DNA of 64,000 nucleotides from Dactylis glomerata (GCA_007115705.1 QXEO01000550.1:928111-992110), one strand, 5' to 3'; numbered from the stretch's first letter, positions 1-12,029 are shown. A program made the numbers and translations. The notes: generated by a model not told the origin, from the letters alone.

Positions 1-1057
1 CTCGTAGGTCAAATTCCCATTGTTTGTGCTCATACTACACACGTACACCTCTTATGTCCCACAACTGTAAGAGTTCATCAACTAATGGCCTTAGGTACAC
101 ATCAATATCTTTGCCGGGTTGCTTTGGGCCTTGGATGATCACTGGCATCATAATGAACTTCTGCTTCATGTATAACCAAGGAGTAAGGTTGTAGATACAT
201 AGAGTCATGGGCCAGGTGTTGTGACTGTAGCTCTGCTCCCCAAAAGTATTCATGCCATCTATACTTAGACCAAACCATAAGTTTCTTGTGTCACATGCAA
301 AGTCCGGGAACTCTCTCTAGATTTTTCTCCACTGCGACCCGTCAGCGGGGTGTCTCAACATCTCATCTTTCTTACAGTCCTCCATGTGCCATCGCATCAA
401 CTTGGCATGCTCATTGTTTCTAAACAAACATTTCAACCGCGGTATTATAGGAGCGTACCATATCACCTTGGCAGGAACCCTCTTCCTGGGTGGCTCGCCC
501 TCAACATCACCAGGGTAATCTCGTCTGATCTTATACCGCAGTGCAGTGCATACCGGGCATGCATCCAAATTCTCGTACTCCTTGCCGCGGTAGAGGATGC
601 AGTCATTAGGGCATGCATGTATCATCTGCACATCTAATCCTAGAGGGCAGACAAGCTTCTTTGCTTCATATGTACTGGCGGGCAATTCGTTATCCCTTGG
701 AAGCAGCTGCTTCATCATTATCAGCAACTTATTAAATCCTGAGTCAGTCACACCGTTCTCTGCCTTCCATCTTGGAAATTCCAATGTGCTACCTAGCTTC
801 TTCTGGCCATCTTCACAATTTGGGTACAACAATTTTTTGTGGTCCTATAACATCTGCTTGAACTGCAACCTCTCCTTTTCCATTTCATAGTCTCGCTTTG
901 CATCAGAAATGACCCGACTAAGATCATCAGCAGGCTCAACTGATGCCCGTTTGTCACCTCTCTCTTCTTCATTGTCTTCCATTGTAGTATCACCGTATTC
1001 AGGGAACATTTGACAATACTTGTCATCATTCTCTTCTTCTTCACCGTCTTCCATCAT
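1..1057 (-). pseudogene. TNP2-like CACTA transposase, broken and truncated
   Basis: Several minus-strand frames together read as a TNP2 (Transposase_21) protein. An acidic stretch lies at 845-1057. Positions 317-832 give 171 residues with the motifs ELPASTYEAKKLVCPLGL, CPNDCILYRG and LDACPVC. Positions 35-253 give a segment with THTWP-type context, FIMMP, IQGPKQPG and DVYLRPLVDELLQLW. In relatives, WRKI continues directly into acidic and aromatic residues, but here a TAG stop follows at about 317. Shifts also separate the acidic part from the next block. The catalytic C-terminal half lies beyond the left edge. I see no intact product. Confidence 0.8.
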
Positions 1058-1066
1058 AACCCCTCT

Positions 1067-1270
1067 TTATCCGTGCTTGGTCCAACAATTATACCCAGAC
1101 ATGAAACCCCACCGAATCAGGTGGAACTGAATGGTGCTTGAGCAAGAGTAATCCTTCTCATTCCGACAGGCACCACAAGGACAACACATAAAACCATTCC
1201 GCTTGTTTGCCTCAGCCATTTTGAGAAAAAAAACGCACGCCTTCAATGAACTCGGCAGAGCGTCGGTCAC
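1067..1270 (-). pseudogene. CACTA transposase-associated domain, N-terminal fragment
   Basis: The 67-residue frame contains CCPCGACRN and ends near IRWGFMSGYNCWTKHG. Both are characteristic of the N-terminal transposase-associated domain in front of plant TNP2-type transposases. It lies upstream of the TNP2 remnants on the same strand, which is the expected order. Its start lies near the first ATG after a probable leader, but the exact start is uncertain because the frame is not joined to the downstream coding part. Function in intact relatives is DNA transposition in the nucleus. Confidence 0.7.
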
Positions 1271-1675
1271 CGTACATCCATGGATGGCTCATCTGCAATT
1301 TATAAGTATATCAAACGCAATCATGATGCCAAATTTTGTCCAGGTCTAAAATTAGTCCAACGCTTAGTTGCCAACCTCTTAGAACACTTGAATAGATGGG
1401 GCAGCACCAAATATTGACAAATCATGGATGAACTCGAGCTCGGTGGTGAAGAACAGAGGAGAAGGAAGCTGGCTGGCTCAGGGCAGCGAAGATCAAATTT
1501 ATAGGAATTTAATTAGTCCCGGTTGGTGTCTCCTCTCACCTCATATCATGTTTGGTTTGTGTGGCATTATTCACTCACACATTTCATCTAGAAATGGAAA
1601 AAATCTAGCACACACCTCCCACCCTTCTAGGAGGAAAAAACAGGGGAGAGGGCGGCCAGCGGGTGGCACTAAATA

Positions 1676-1903
1676 GGCAGGGACCTTTAGTCCCGGTTGG
1701 AGATACCAACCGGGACTAAAGGGTCTGGCATTGGCCGCAGACCCCTTTAGTCCTGGTTGGTGTCTCCAACCGGGACTAAAGGTCCCTAACAAACCGGGAC
1801 TAGTTCTGTCGTGCCAATCCGGCCCCCTGGAGGGACCATTAGCACCGGTTTAATAGACAACCGGTGCTAATGGTCCTGAACATTAGGCCCTTTTTCCACT
1901 AGT
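1676..1903. repeat. Subterminal inverted repeats of the CACTA element
   Basis: Three hairpin-forming units stand next to the terminus, at about 1683-1720, 1743-1782 and 1834-1875. The first two pair TTTAGTCCCGGTTGG with its complement around a short loop; the third pairs ATTAGCACCGGTT with AACCGGTGCTAAT. Such repeats are the known binding sites of the element-encoded protein in the En/Spm family. Confidence 0.8.
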
Positions 1904-1938
1904 GAAGTGACTCTGTGTGTTGATTCAAATTAGGTATT

Positions 1939-2180
1939 TGTTCGAAGTAATTCTATGTTTCAAACAGTGAAGTAACTCCATAGTTCAGAGCAAAGTAATG
2001 CAATGATTTTCTTACTTTTGCTGAAGTAATTCTATGTGTTCTTACACTAAGGTGAATGTATGTTGTATTTATTCAAAGTAACTCTATGTTTCAAATAGTG
2101 AAGTAACTCCATAGTTTAGAGCAAAAAGTAGTTCTATGATTTTCTTAGTTTTTCTGAAATATCTCTATGTGTTCTTACAG
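1939..2180. repeat. Two imperfect tandem units of about 132 bp
   Basis: The stretch 1939-2047 (AGTAATTCTATGTTTCAAAC, AGTGAAGTAACTCCATAG, TGTGTTCTTACA) recurs at 2072-2180 with small changes. Shorter AAGTAACTCTATG motifs continue on both sides. No coding potential is seen, and the family is not recognised. Confidence 0.6.
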
Positions 2181-2510
2181 TGAAGTAACTCTATATAATA
2201 TAGCTTTTTATTTTCTGATGCAGAAGTAACTGCATCCGGTTGCAACAAACCAGCCATGCAAAGCATTTTAAAAGTCTAACTAATTTCCTTGTTTGTTGGA
2301 CTAGCCGTGATGCTAATTAACAAACACGTGTTTATCTCCATATGGCTTGGAACGTGACGACTCCTCAAAAATTTGAACTCACATTGCTTTTTCCATGTAG
2401 TATATAGTACATACTATAGAAGCATGTATGCATTTATGGAGTATATATTGAATACGATTTTTTACTGGTATATACTGCATAGGATTAAAGAAGTATTATA
2501 CTATATTTTT

Positions 2511-2660
2511 ATGCGAGATGGTATATATACCTCTTGCCAATTAGATTGCAGGGCATTAGTAGTGTACCAAAACAATATATACCAGTATATACCAAAACGG
2601 TCTATACTAGTATATACTGTTCATGCGAGATGGTATATGTACCTCTTGCCAATTAGATTG
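2511..2660. repeat. 38-bp direct repeat, two copies 112 bp apart
   Basis: The sequence beginning ATGCGAGATGGTATAT and ending CTTGCCAATTAGATTG is present at 2511-2548 and 2623-2660 with a single clear difference. The surroundings are rich in TATACCAGTATATAC-type palindromes. This looks like part of an unrecognised small transposon. Confidence 0.5.
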
Positions 2661-3985
2661 GGAGATGGTATAATACCAATCATTTGATGCATTTAAATCT
2701 ATCTGATATTTTGATACTTTTGCAAAATGTGACAGGTTGCTGGAAGCTCCCAGGGCATTATAGTAGTGGGGTAGGAGTTCAAGGCCAGTATGTGTGGTCG
2801 CAGGTTTGGGTCGCGAGGCCGCAGTCTGGTGAGTTTACCGTGAGTGCCCACCTCAGTGAGATTGGCCGCTGTCATGGTGATTTTATCCCAATCTCCTCAT
2901 CTAGAATTTTACACTGTCTCTCTGTTGGCTTTGGTATCAATACTATTTTGCTTCAAAAAAATGAAGAGTACCGGTTTAGTTTACTCATAAATTAAGATGA
3001 TAAATTCAAGTTCGCTTCCTAAACCTTGTTAGTTTTGCTATCTAAAATTTAGTAGTGCTTAGTAAATGGTACTGTAAAATAAACATCATCAGAACCTTTT
3101 GTTATGTCAGTTTTGACTCCTTTCCTTATAGCCCATACCATGATTGGTCTATTTTTCTTATTTTGTTGTAGTTGTTTTGTTTTACTTTTCATATAGCCAT
3201 CTTAAATCTTGTTCTAGGAGTACATAATCTACAAATTAGACTGACTTCAGAGCTAAGCTGGCTGTAGCAGCACTGCTATTTGTAATCTGTAGCTTAATTT
3301 GAATATTTGTACAATTTTAGCTCTCTTTCATGTAAATTTACTTTACTATTCTTGCTTCATTGAGTAGTAATGTAACTTGCTTGCCAGATTTTCTACCATG
3401 TTGCTATAGACTACAACTAGGCTCTCTTTTCGCTCTCTGTTGCCTTTTGCAAGTCACAGCTGACAAAGCAAGTCACAGCTGACTAACATAAGTAGTACTG
3501 TCCTTTCCATTGATTGTTGTAGTAGATGCAATACCCCCTCTGTTGATTTTGCTCCTTAGATACAATGCTGATGTCAATGTGTATTATGAACTAACTTCCA
3601 CTATTAATGTGTGTTGTGTCCAGCGTGCAGAAGCACAACGGTCTAGATTGTGTTGTGCTGGAGAGGAGTAGAATCACAATGAGGCGTAGATCCTACTGTG
3701 CATGGGCGTGCATGGGCGTTTTGGACAAGTTGTGAGGGTATTTTGTCCAAGTCGCTGTATTTGGTCGCTGTCAGAAATTCCTTTACCATCTTGTATTTTG
3801 AAACGGAGGCAGTATATTGTAATAGCACGTTATAATAGACTATAAAGATTGTAATAGATGAATTTTAGTATTATCGGATGAATTTCGTCTCTGTTTTGTG
3901 TGAAATATTGATCATGTATGTGCTTTGAAACTATGTGAATGGAAATCTGACCATTGGAACCTACTTCTGATTAGTAATTGGCATT
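2661..3985. other. Unassigned AT-rich intergenic sequence
   Basis: No convincing gene is visible. A 103-residue open frame at 2684-2995 has no recognised domain. Around 3780-3815 there is one arm of a Stowaway-like MITE (TTTGAAACGGAGGCAGTA) without its partner. The rest shows no repeat or motif that I can name. Confidence 0.4.
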
Positions 3986-4563
3986 TTGAACTTTTCTGAC
4001 GTGTGGGACCAATTTGTGAGATTGTCTGACAAGTGGGACCGAGTTGACAAGTGGGATAATTTGAAAAGTGGGGCCCAACTAACAAGTAGGACCAACTTTA
4101 GATTAAATTGGACAAAAATAAAAAGGGAATGTTGTAAAAAGGCCAAGGCCTGGAAAACAAAAAGGCCAAATGTTGGCCTTAGCCCATTTAGCTGATCAAA
4201 ATTGAGAAAAAACTATCATAAAATAGGCTAAATTGTTGGGCTTGGCCCATATAGATCACTGGAATGGACCAGGCTGATTTCGATTTATGACCAATTCAAA
4301 ATCGTCACAATGTCTGTCACGTGGCTGCCATGTCGGATTGCTGATATGGCCTCCTCAAACTGCCCATGATGATACCGAATAGTCGAAACCATTATGATGT
4401 CATAGATGGTTATGACGATTTCAGTGGATCCATCACATTCGTTAATCAACGATGCCTCATTTTTTTACGGTCGTTCTTTCATCATAAAATTGGCATAGAT
4501 CAAGCATTGTGACAATCTAGTGACGAAAATAGAGGGTCGCTAGTCAACACATTTCTTGTAGTG
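3986..4563. mobile_element. Terminal region of a second CACTA-type element
   Basis: The sequence ends at 4563 with ACACATTTCTTGTAGTG, the complement of the common CACTA terminus CACTACAAGAAATGT. Inside, at about 4000-4095, there are several GACAAGTGGGACC-like repeats, and at 4300-4500 TGACGATTT/AATCGTCA-like subterminal repeats. The matching left terminus was not found, so the left limit given is approximate and the element is probably truncated. Confidence 0.5.
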
Positions 4564-4639
4564 ACACATGAGAGTGGTAAATTATTTTTGGGATCCATGT
4601 ATAGAGCCTTAATTCAGCTACAGGTGCTAGTTAAATAAT

Positions 4640-5160
4640 AATAATAAAAGAAGAAGATGATGAAGATTCCGCTAAAGACTAAGGTTTGCCCATGATATCT
4701 TCGCTGAGGAGTAATACTACCCAAATACAACCTTGTAAAACATAATTGGCACAAAAGTACAAAGTATGTATTTTGTCAACGTGATGAGACTATTGAACAC
4801 TTACTCTTTCAATGCAAAATTGCTAGATCTATATGGTCGGTCATCCAAGTAGGTTCAACCTTATATCCGCCATGTGGTGTTGCTAATTTATTCAGCGACT
4901 AGCTAAACAGTGTGGATAATAGGTTTAAAATACTTACTATGGTGGGAGCGCTTGCTGTTATTTTCTCTCTTTGTCATAGGATTGATCGTCCATCGCCATA
5001 GGCGCAATTGCACTTTCTATAAGAATTACTTAAATTGCACCTCTTTTTATTTTATCTTTGTTCAACTGGATTTGAGAGGACATGTGCATCCTAGTTATGC
5101 AGTGGCTGAGTGTAATGATTAAACCATTTAAGTAATAAAACACCTTTTATCAAAAAAAAA
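4640..5160 (+). pseudogene. 5'-truncated LINE retrotransposon, 3' end with poly(A)
   Basis: Translation around 4655-4900 gives fragments such as KIPLKTKV, VFCQRDETIEHLLFQC and IARSIWSVIQVG. These match the zinc-binding reverse-transcriptase tail (zf-RVT) at the C-terminus of plant LINE ORF2, interrupted by stops. The region ends in a run of nine A residues at about 5151-5159, the expected 3' end of a target-primed insertion. The upstream reverse transcriptase is absent. Confidence 0.7.
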
Positions 5161-5713
5161 TGCTGCATTAACAGAAAACTCAAACCAGCTTAGCAAATCA
5201 AAGTACTCAAACTAAGGAACAACATCACCAAGTTTGGAGCCAATCCAAGCACGTTTAGGACTCCAAACTCCAGGCTGAAAATGGACTGATCAGAAACTAG
5301 AAATCCAGACAGAAATCACATCTTCTTCCTCTGTTCTCAATTGGTTGTGATGTTCTTGTGTGTTCTCTCACCTTCTTAACAATGTCCACTATGTTTTGCC
5401 TTCTCTCACTTGCTTACACAACAACAAGATTGGTGGCTAGGTTTTATTTTACATTGCTCTCTCAAGAAGCAGCTCTGTCGTTGATTGTGTTGGGAAAACT
5501 AGGCACACTAGTTAACCTCATAAGTAGAGATTAGCACACTTCAACATGATTTGAAAATATGCAGCAAAACCAAAGTAAACTTCAGCACCACTTGTGTACT
5601 AACTCAAGGATACGGATGAAACATGAGACTTCTTGGCTCTTTGATTCATGTAAAATGCATCCATGATCTTTGTACTTTATTATGCCATATTGTTTATTAT
5701 TTATCAACTTTAT
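5161..5713. other. Unassigned intergenic sequence
   Basis: I see no open frame with a recognisable domain, no terminal repeats and no RNA gene in this stretch. Confidence 0.4.
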
Positions 5714-5715
5714 TA

Positions 5716-5798
5716 CTCCCTCCGACCCATATTACCTTTTCGCAAATACAGATGTATATAGACACATTTTAGTGCTAGGTAATATGGGTCGGAGGAAG
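5716..5798. mobile_element. Stowaway MITE, 83 bp
   Basis: The terminal inverted repeats CTCCCTCCGACCCATATTACC and GGTAATATGGGTCGGAGGAAG are flanked by TA on both sides (5714-5715 and 5799-5800). This is the Tc1/mariner-derived Stowaway structure of grasses. Confidence 0.9.
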
Positions 5799-5800
5799 TA

Positions 5801-6649
5801 TATTTATTGAGACTAACCTACTAATAGTTGCAAAAGTGCACAAATTCTTGTTTAACACTTTGTGTAGGTTTTGTACAAATATGGAAAGTCCCCCTCAATA
5901 TGGTGAACGGAGTTTACTAAAATCTATCCCTGTAGAAAAGATTTTGAAAATGCCACGTTTTCGATCCGAATACGACATCAAAAGGAAAAGTGTTCAACAT
6001 GAATGTGTTGGTAATTTTCTCCTAATGCTGATTGATATAAACTTCGTCCAAAACAGAGTTCATATGCGACCTGGGCGTCCCGGACATTGAAGGGTACATA
6101 AGCAGTTTCGGGATTCCAAAAGTTGGTGACATGAGTGACTCAAACTCTTGCCATATAAGATCAGTTCGGCTAAGCCACGACTTGAGGGACTTCTGGGGTT
6201 TTGGAGGAGTCACCATTATGGTTCTAGAGGTACCCAAGAGCTCTTGGATCCAAGGAGTTAGATCCGATGACCCCGGTGAAGCCTCTGTATATTGATCAAA
6301 AACCCTATTTTTTGGAGGCACCACGAAGAGCTATGAAATTGCTTCCCCCTTGGTTTCCATCTTCAAGGGGGAGGACTTCTCTATAGTACCAATATGCTAA
6401 AAGGAAGAAGGGGGCAAAGGGCCGCCGCCCTCTAGGGCTGCCGCTGCACGTTGCTACGGGCACCACCGCCTCCTTGGCCATGGGCACCGCCTCTCCCCCT
6501 TGGGGAGGCACCTCTTCATCAATATATAGAACACCTCTTCATCATCCCCAATGTATCTCTTCGCAAACACGATGTTTGATGCAATATATTATATACTTGT
6601 GATCTATTGTGTTGCTATGTCTTGTGTTGAGTGATTACTTGTTGATGGC
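5801..6649. other. Unassigned sequence upstream of the Copia 3' end
   Basis: Open frames at 5836-6090 (plus, 84 residues) and 6022-6324 (minus, 100 residues) overlap on opposite strands. I recognise neither. The following GC-rich 6330-6520 stretch has no named feature. It may be part of the same Sirevirus-type element or an older insertion. Confidence 0.35.
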
Positions 6650-7219
6650 CAATGGTGATATAGTTCATTTTGATGGTTGCATATATATTTGTTATCTACG
6701 ACTCTGAGTGATCTCTGGGACGATAGCATCGCTCTTTTCCCCTTTCTGGCGTCTTGATGCCAAAGGGGGAGAAGAGGTCTAGTAGGCCCTTGGGGATTTG
6801 CATGGGTTTTATTGCTCTCGCACTCTTTTTGTTGGCATTTCTTTTGGTTTGGAACCTAATTTTCTTTTTATCGTGCTTGTGTGAAGACTATGTTGAGACT
6901 ATGCTTGTGAACATCTGTTTGTAAGGTTAAGACTATGTGTGGTTTGCTATCTTGTTATTGTCTTACCTTAAGTTTATTGCAAGCATATGTCTCTTGTGAC
7001 GGAGCTTGGTATTTTTTACTAACCCATTGCTTCATCTCTGTAGATTATATTGTTGGTGTATAAAATCTATTGGGGGTGTTGATTCTAGCCTTGTGTGTTT
7101 GCATTCAAAAGAAAATTCAAAATAATGCACATGTCTAGGGGAGCTTCGTCTATATTTTATCTACCTGTGTGTTGATTATCTTTCGTTTTATGCAAAACTT
7201 GTGTTGTCATCAATTCACC

Positions 7220-7233
7220 AAAAAGGGGGAGAT
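7220..7233 (+). other. Polypurine tract of the Sirevirus-type element
   Basis: The purine run AAAAAGGGGGAGAT immediately precedes the TG of the LTR. It would prime plus-strand DNA synthesis. Confidence 0.75.
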
Positions 7234-8506
7234 TGAACGGACATTTATTGTCCTAATATTTTGGTGCTAATGACAATGCCTAATCAACAAAGTTTAGCTA
7301 CCGTTGTGTTTGAATATTCAAGGAAAACAAAACAGACTTCAGCAAAGTGGTAGTACCGCTAGTGCAACTAGTACTACCGCTCCTGCTGATTTAGCCCACA
7401 TTGAGTCAGGCTAGTAGTACTGCAACGGCAGTACCGCTCCCTCTACAGGAGTGGAACTACCGCTCATAAGTACCGGCCCAGTATCGCTGAAGGAATTCCG
7501 CTTGCAGGTATCAAAGTTGCTAAGCGGTACTTTTAACTGGTAGTGACCCGGTAGTACCTACTAGCACTCTCAACTCGAAGGAATGAGGCGGGCGGTAGTA
7601 CTGCTGGTGCGACCGGAACTATCGCTCGGCCCCTTGGTGATTGAAGATTGGGCCCAGCAGGTACTATCGCTGGGTGCAGCTGTACTACCGGGTCCCTAAA
7701 GGCCAGGCAGGATTTCAACATCAGGATTCAAATTGATGAGCGGTAGTACCGCTATTTGGACCTGTACTACCGCCCTGGCATGGCTGCAATGGTCATAAAT
7801 GCAAGAGGAGTATAAAAAGGAGAGGTCTTCTTCCCCAAGAGGTCACCTCTACTTTTCTCTCTCCTCCATGGATTCAAGTGCTCAAGCTTCGTAGATCTCT
7901 CTCCCTAGCCAATCAAATCCCTCAAGACTTTGGAGTTTTGGAGAGAAGCGCCCTAGATCTACAATCCTACCAAAGGAATTTGCAATCCCCCACCTATCCT
8001 CTATGGATCTTGCCTTCGTGCAAAAAAGGTCACTTGGAAGCTTCCTCCATGTAAAAGCTTTGTGGTATTTATTGGGAGCCTCCAATTAAGTTGTGGAGTT
8101 GTGCCACAACCTCTGTGTAAGGGTTTTGGTCGTCGCCCTGAAGACCACCGCTTAGTGGAAGCGAGCTAGCCTCTGTGGCTTGCTCACTGGAGAACAAGGT
8201 GATCTTTTGTGGCGTTGGTGGACTCCATGTCGCCACACCTCTCCAACGTAGACATACTTCCCCTAAAAAAGGAAGGAACTACATGAATACATCCTTGTGT
8301 CTCCGGCTTCTTCAATCTCGTACCTTTACTTGTATCGTGTTTACTACTTTGTTGGATGCTTGCTTGCCACTTGTAGGGAAATTCATCTAGTTGAACATCT
8401 AGAGAATTTACCTTTGTGTCAAGCCTAAAACAAAAAAGAATTAAAAATTGGATTAGCTCCTATTCACCCTCCCTTTCCTCTTTAGTTGCTTGTATCGATC
8501 CTTTCA
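7234..8506 (+). repeat. 3' LTR of the Sirevirus-type element (about 1.27 kb)
   Basis: The LTR starts TGAACGGACATTTATTG after the purine tract and ends near ATCGATCCTTTCA at 8506, a Sirevirus-like end. Between 7340 and 7790 it carries many near-palindromic copies of AGCGGTAGTACCGCT and relatives. A TATA box lies in the second half. The 5' partner is not in the window, so the right border rests on terminal motifs only. Confidence 0.65.
7811..7817 (+). promoter_or_regulatory. TATA box in the Copia LTR
   Basis: TATAAAA is followed by GGAGAGGTCTTC and a pyrimidine-rich CTTTTCTCTCTCCTCC stretch, a common arrangement at plant LTR transcription starts. Confidence 0.5.
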
Positions 8507-9640
8507 AGATAGGGATGAGAAGGTACTCCCCTGTGGAGAGCAGACCCGTTGTCATCCCTAGTCTCAAGGTCAAATAACAGCCAAGTCTCATGAGTAGTTT
8601 GATCTTGGCATTGAGGAGTCGAGTGCAACTTAGAGCCTTCATCCACCATTCCCATGACACCTCCTAACATAAGATTAGTTGCACTTTGATATGACCGAAC
8701 ATATCCAAAAAAAAAAGAATCATTGTGCTACTGTTTGGTGTACAATGACTATCCTATAAGGAACGTGCACTCTAATACTCACATTGTGTATGTACCATAT
8801 AAAAAAGATACTCCTACTCAACCGTTGTTTTCCTAATAACATATTGATACAAGTCGCCTTACCGTCATCATCATATCAAGCGCTACAATATATGCAAGTC
8901 TTGATGGACCCCCAAAGGTGAACTCATTCCACACTACGGTACTACTTGACCCGCATACTCATTAACCCTTTAGGTTGGAACATGGACATACGAGATAAAT
9001 AGAAAAAAAAAGACGATGGTATGTGAGTACTCAATCCCGACAAGTCGGAAGCATGTAAGACTAGAAGAAGCCGGTACTACTGCCCACCTCCCAGGACTGG
9101 TACTACCGATCCGACTACCGGGATGCTACCACACCATGCGCTAGAGACTGGTACCATTGGTGATCGGTATTACCGCCCGCTATAGCACTACCATCGCCCC
9201 TTTCGCTGCCTGTGTGTAGGTTTTGGGCCCAAGGCCCATATATGGCCTCATTACATGTAAACCCTAGATAAGAAAATATTGAGATAAGAACTTGAGCATG
9301 TGATCTCTTCCTCCCATGTGAGAATATAAGACCTCTCGATCTCTAGATCTTCTTTGGAGTTGTACAAGTCATCTCTTTGTGTTTTCATCTTTCTTGGTTT
9401 GGGTCTCTATTCTCTTTTGTCTTTCCTTTGGATTCTACCAAAATCAATCTCTCTCTCCCAAGATTCTATCAAATTGCTTAGCAATCTTTCTTCAAGGAAA
9501 ATTATATCGCTTTGATCTTTCCCTTGGGATTCTCTGGAGTTGGTGGATTGTCGGTGAGAGCAACCGATTCGTATCATGTTTGTGTGTGCACGCACCTCCA
9601 CTCCGTGCGAGTTCATAAATGTGTACTTCGGCCTCAATCA
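8507..9640. other. Unassigned sequence, part of it resembling a second Copia LTR fragment
   Basis: At 9070-9200 the sequence again carries GGTACTACTG, GGTACTACCG and ATTACCGCCC motifs like those of the LTR at 7234. CTCTAGATC and TTGGGATTCTCTGGAGTTGGTGG motifs follow up to 9560. It may be a truncated LTR of a related element, but no borders could be fixed. A short poly(A) run stands at 8707-8716. Confidence 0.35.
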
Positions 9641-10727
9641 GAAAAGTTCAGGCCAAATCCCACAAGGTCCTAATTACATATAACTTTAGTAAACTATGTT
9701 ACACGAGAATTACATTGGAGCTCCTGGGTGCCACACCCACCCATGGCTCCATCTGACACCTGCCCCAGGGTCCACTCCAAATTGGTTGTATAGATGAGTG
9801 TATCTAGACATTCACTCATGTATTCCTCCATACTCTCCAAGAGATGGGCCCACTGGTTCGGCCCACCGCTGCTGTCTCCATGCGGTTTTCTCCACCGTGT
9901 TGTCCCGCATCTGGGTGACTGCGTGGAGCCGCCGCGAGAGGTCCGCCGCGGCCAGGCACCATTGCTCGCCATCACCTACTGATGCGGAGGTCGGCGACGA
10001 CAACATAGGGTGGAGTGGACTGTCGATGGGCAAGACGAACAGCGAGAGGATGATGCTCCCGTCGACACCGGCACCGACAGCGAACTCCAAGACCAGAGAC
10101 ACATCAGAGTTCCAACTGTGTCGGCGCCTCTAGTACTTAGGAACAATGACGCTTTTGGTTGGGATCTGCAGTGCTCCGACGCTGGCCTGTGTACTTCGCC
10201 TGGAGGCGGCCAATGGGAAGCCCACCGGCAACAGTAGAAAACATGTTGTTCTACGCCGTGAAGGCGGCTAGCGCGGAGCACCGGCGACATGCATGGCGGA
10301 GCATCGACGCCAGCCTCCGGGAGCACTCCTGTATTTATGTATTTTTTATCATTCAAACGACTGATTCTGTACCAACACACACAGTCCGGCTTTCAATTCT
10401 GTGGGTCCTGGATGGACGGGGAGACAGGCATGTCAGGGACGCGAGCGTGTATTGCCATGTATTCTAAATAGAAGGAAAACTTGCCAAAAAATGGTTCATT
10501 ACTTTAGTTCCCATCACGATGCAATCTTTACGGCGGATATATGGGTGGGTGTCGCACCCGGGAGTCAAACGTCCAGGTTAGTGCCGAAGCGGTGGTTCTC
10601 ACATATAAGAATTGAAGTCATAAAAATTTGGAATGCCAAAATATGAGGTTCGATATTGAAATGTTGAGGCATTGATCTTGAATTTTACAAACGGGCAACT
10701 ATAACCACAAATTTAGCGTTACTTATA
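9641..10727. other. GC-rich unassigned region with overlapping open frames on both strands
   Basis: Frames at 9694-9975, 9812-10102 and 9976-10380 (minus) and 9798-10133 and 10159-10467 (plus) overlap one another, as expected of GC-rich non-coding DNA. None shows a domain that I know. A captured or decayed gene fragment is possible but cannot be supported. Confidence 0.3.
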
Positions 10728-12029
10728 CTCCCTCAATCTCAAAATGTAAGATGTGATTTACTTTAACGGTTTAATGCACTATTTTAACTGTTACTATATA
10801 CATAGTATATGGATTGAGTTTGTTAAGGACTAAATGGCATTCTTCTATTTGTTTTATTTCATACATACAAAATCATCATCACAAAAGGAAAACCAGTAAC
10901 GTTATGTACAAACCTTCTTCATGTGTAGAAAAACAGAAAATAAAAAAGTTCGATTCCTCGCGAAAGTTATTTATCCATCAAGCAAGATAGTATATGCAGC
11001 TATACATCGATACGGTTATACTGGACAATATATAAAGGGAAAATAAGCATTGGAGTAGATGTAAAGCTGAATGACCGGGAGAACCGATAAAACAAGTAAA
11101 CCTGCAATGAAAATATTATCTTCATGTCATGGGCGAGCACATTAGAATGGACAACAGAACATCATTTTGAAGCAACACTTAGTTTGCTCTTTACCTCAAG
11201 CAAAACGCACCAATACTATGGATGTTATTGCTTGCATAGTAGAGTGCTTTGCCTCACAATATGCCGCTCAAGAAACCCCTGCAAAATGATGGAAACTTCA
11301 GTTACTGTCTTCCAGATGAGAATAGTAACACAAATCAACTTTTAACAAGGATACACGTTACCAGAATCCAGAGGATGCATTTTCCTTTTCCCTGCATTAA
11401 AAATAATAAACATCAACCTAAGAACAGAAATAGTTCCAGGATCCTCTCCAATGAACACTAGCCAGTAACCATATAATACAAGTAATATACGTGGAACCGG
11501 ATATTCTGAATTTATGTGAACAATGGCGTAGATGGATTCATGCCAAACATATATGCCCATCCAATAGGCCATTGAATAGACTAAGTGACAAACAAGAGCA
11601 TCTGATAGTTTCCTACTGCTCGGAAACACCGCGGTTGCATCCAGCATAGCCAAATTGACGATGTTTCTTATAACGTAAAGTGCTGTCAGCATAGCTATCA
11701 GGGAGGATGGAGGGTGCGATTAGCTGTGTTTCTTATTGCAGAGTGTCCATCAGCACAGCTAACAGGGAAGATGGAGGGTGCTATCATATGGGTGGGAACA
11801 CTTGCAGTTAGAAAATATGGGCAGAGGACACAGTGAATTGGGACTTCTCGATGAATGGCAGGATCAAAAAGGGTCTCGTGTGCCACCGCCCCTCCTGCCG
11901 GGGCAGCTGCCCAGGCTTCCTGTAGCGCGGCAGCTTGCGTTAGGTGATTTTTTATGGCGATTTTGACCCAAAAATGACATCTTAAGCATGTTTGCCCAGG
12001 CTTCAAGAAGTTGCTTCAAGAAGTTTCTG
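10728..12029. other. Unassigned sequence with a minus-strand open frame and a local tandem repeat
   Basis: 10728-10760 is one arm of a Stowaway-like MITE (CTCCCTCAATCTCAAAATG). A 116-residue minus frame at 11342-11692 is rich in aliphatic and aromatic residues but is not recognised. It starts within a repeat in which AGCTA(T/A)CAGGGA(G/A)GATGGAGGGTGC occurs at about 11692 and 11757. No splice-consistent gene model could be built. Confidence 0.3.

Larger units (their letters stand above)
1..1904 (-). mobile_element. CACTA (En/Spm) DNA transposon, 5' part, runs off the left edge
   Basis: Read on the minus strand, the element begins at 1904 with CACTAGTGGAAAAAGGGCC, a typical CACTA terminus, followed by subterminal inverted repeats and then transposase-like reading frames down to position 1. 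The three bases outside the terminus (AAG, 1905-1907) are the likely target duplication; the partner copy lies outside the window. The transposase frames are broken, so this copy is probably not autonomous. Confidence 0.85.
6650..8506 (+). mobile_element. Sirevirus-type (Maximus-like) Copia element, 3' internal region plus 3' LTR
   Basis: The internal end has the spaced AAGGGGGAGAAGAGGTC (about 6760) and the purine tract AAAAAGGGGGAGAT (7220-7233) that marks the 3' end of Sireviruses. An LTR starting TGAACGG follows directly. The gag-pol part is missing upstream, so the copy is 5'-truncated; the left border is approximate. Assignment to the Maximus group is from memory of Triticeae elements. 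Confidence 0.65.

Noticed and set aside
2684..2995. 103-residue plus frame as a small gene
   Set aside because: No recognisable domain or conserved start context; it lies in a repeat-rich intergenic stretch.
7340..7790. Regularly repeated GGTAGTACCGC motif as a CRISPR-like array
   Set aside because: Spacing is irregular, the genome is plant nuclear and the motif lies within an LTR.
9694..10467. Cluster of overlapping frames as a captured cellular gene
   Set aside because: No domain, no splice-consistent model and no terminal repeats of a Pack-MULE or Helitron could be found.
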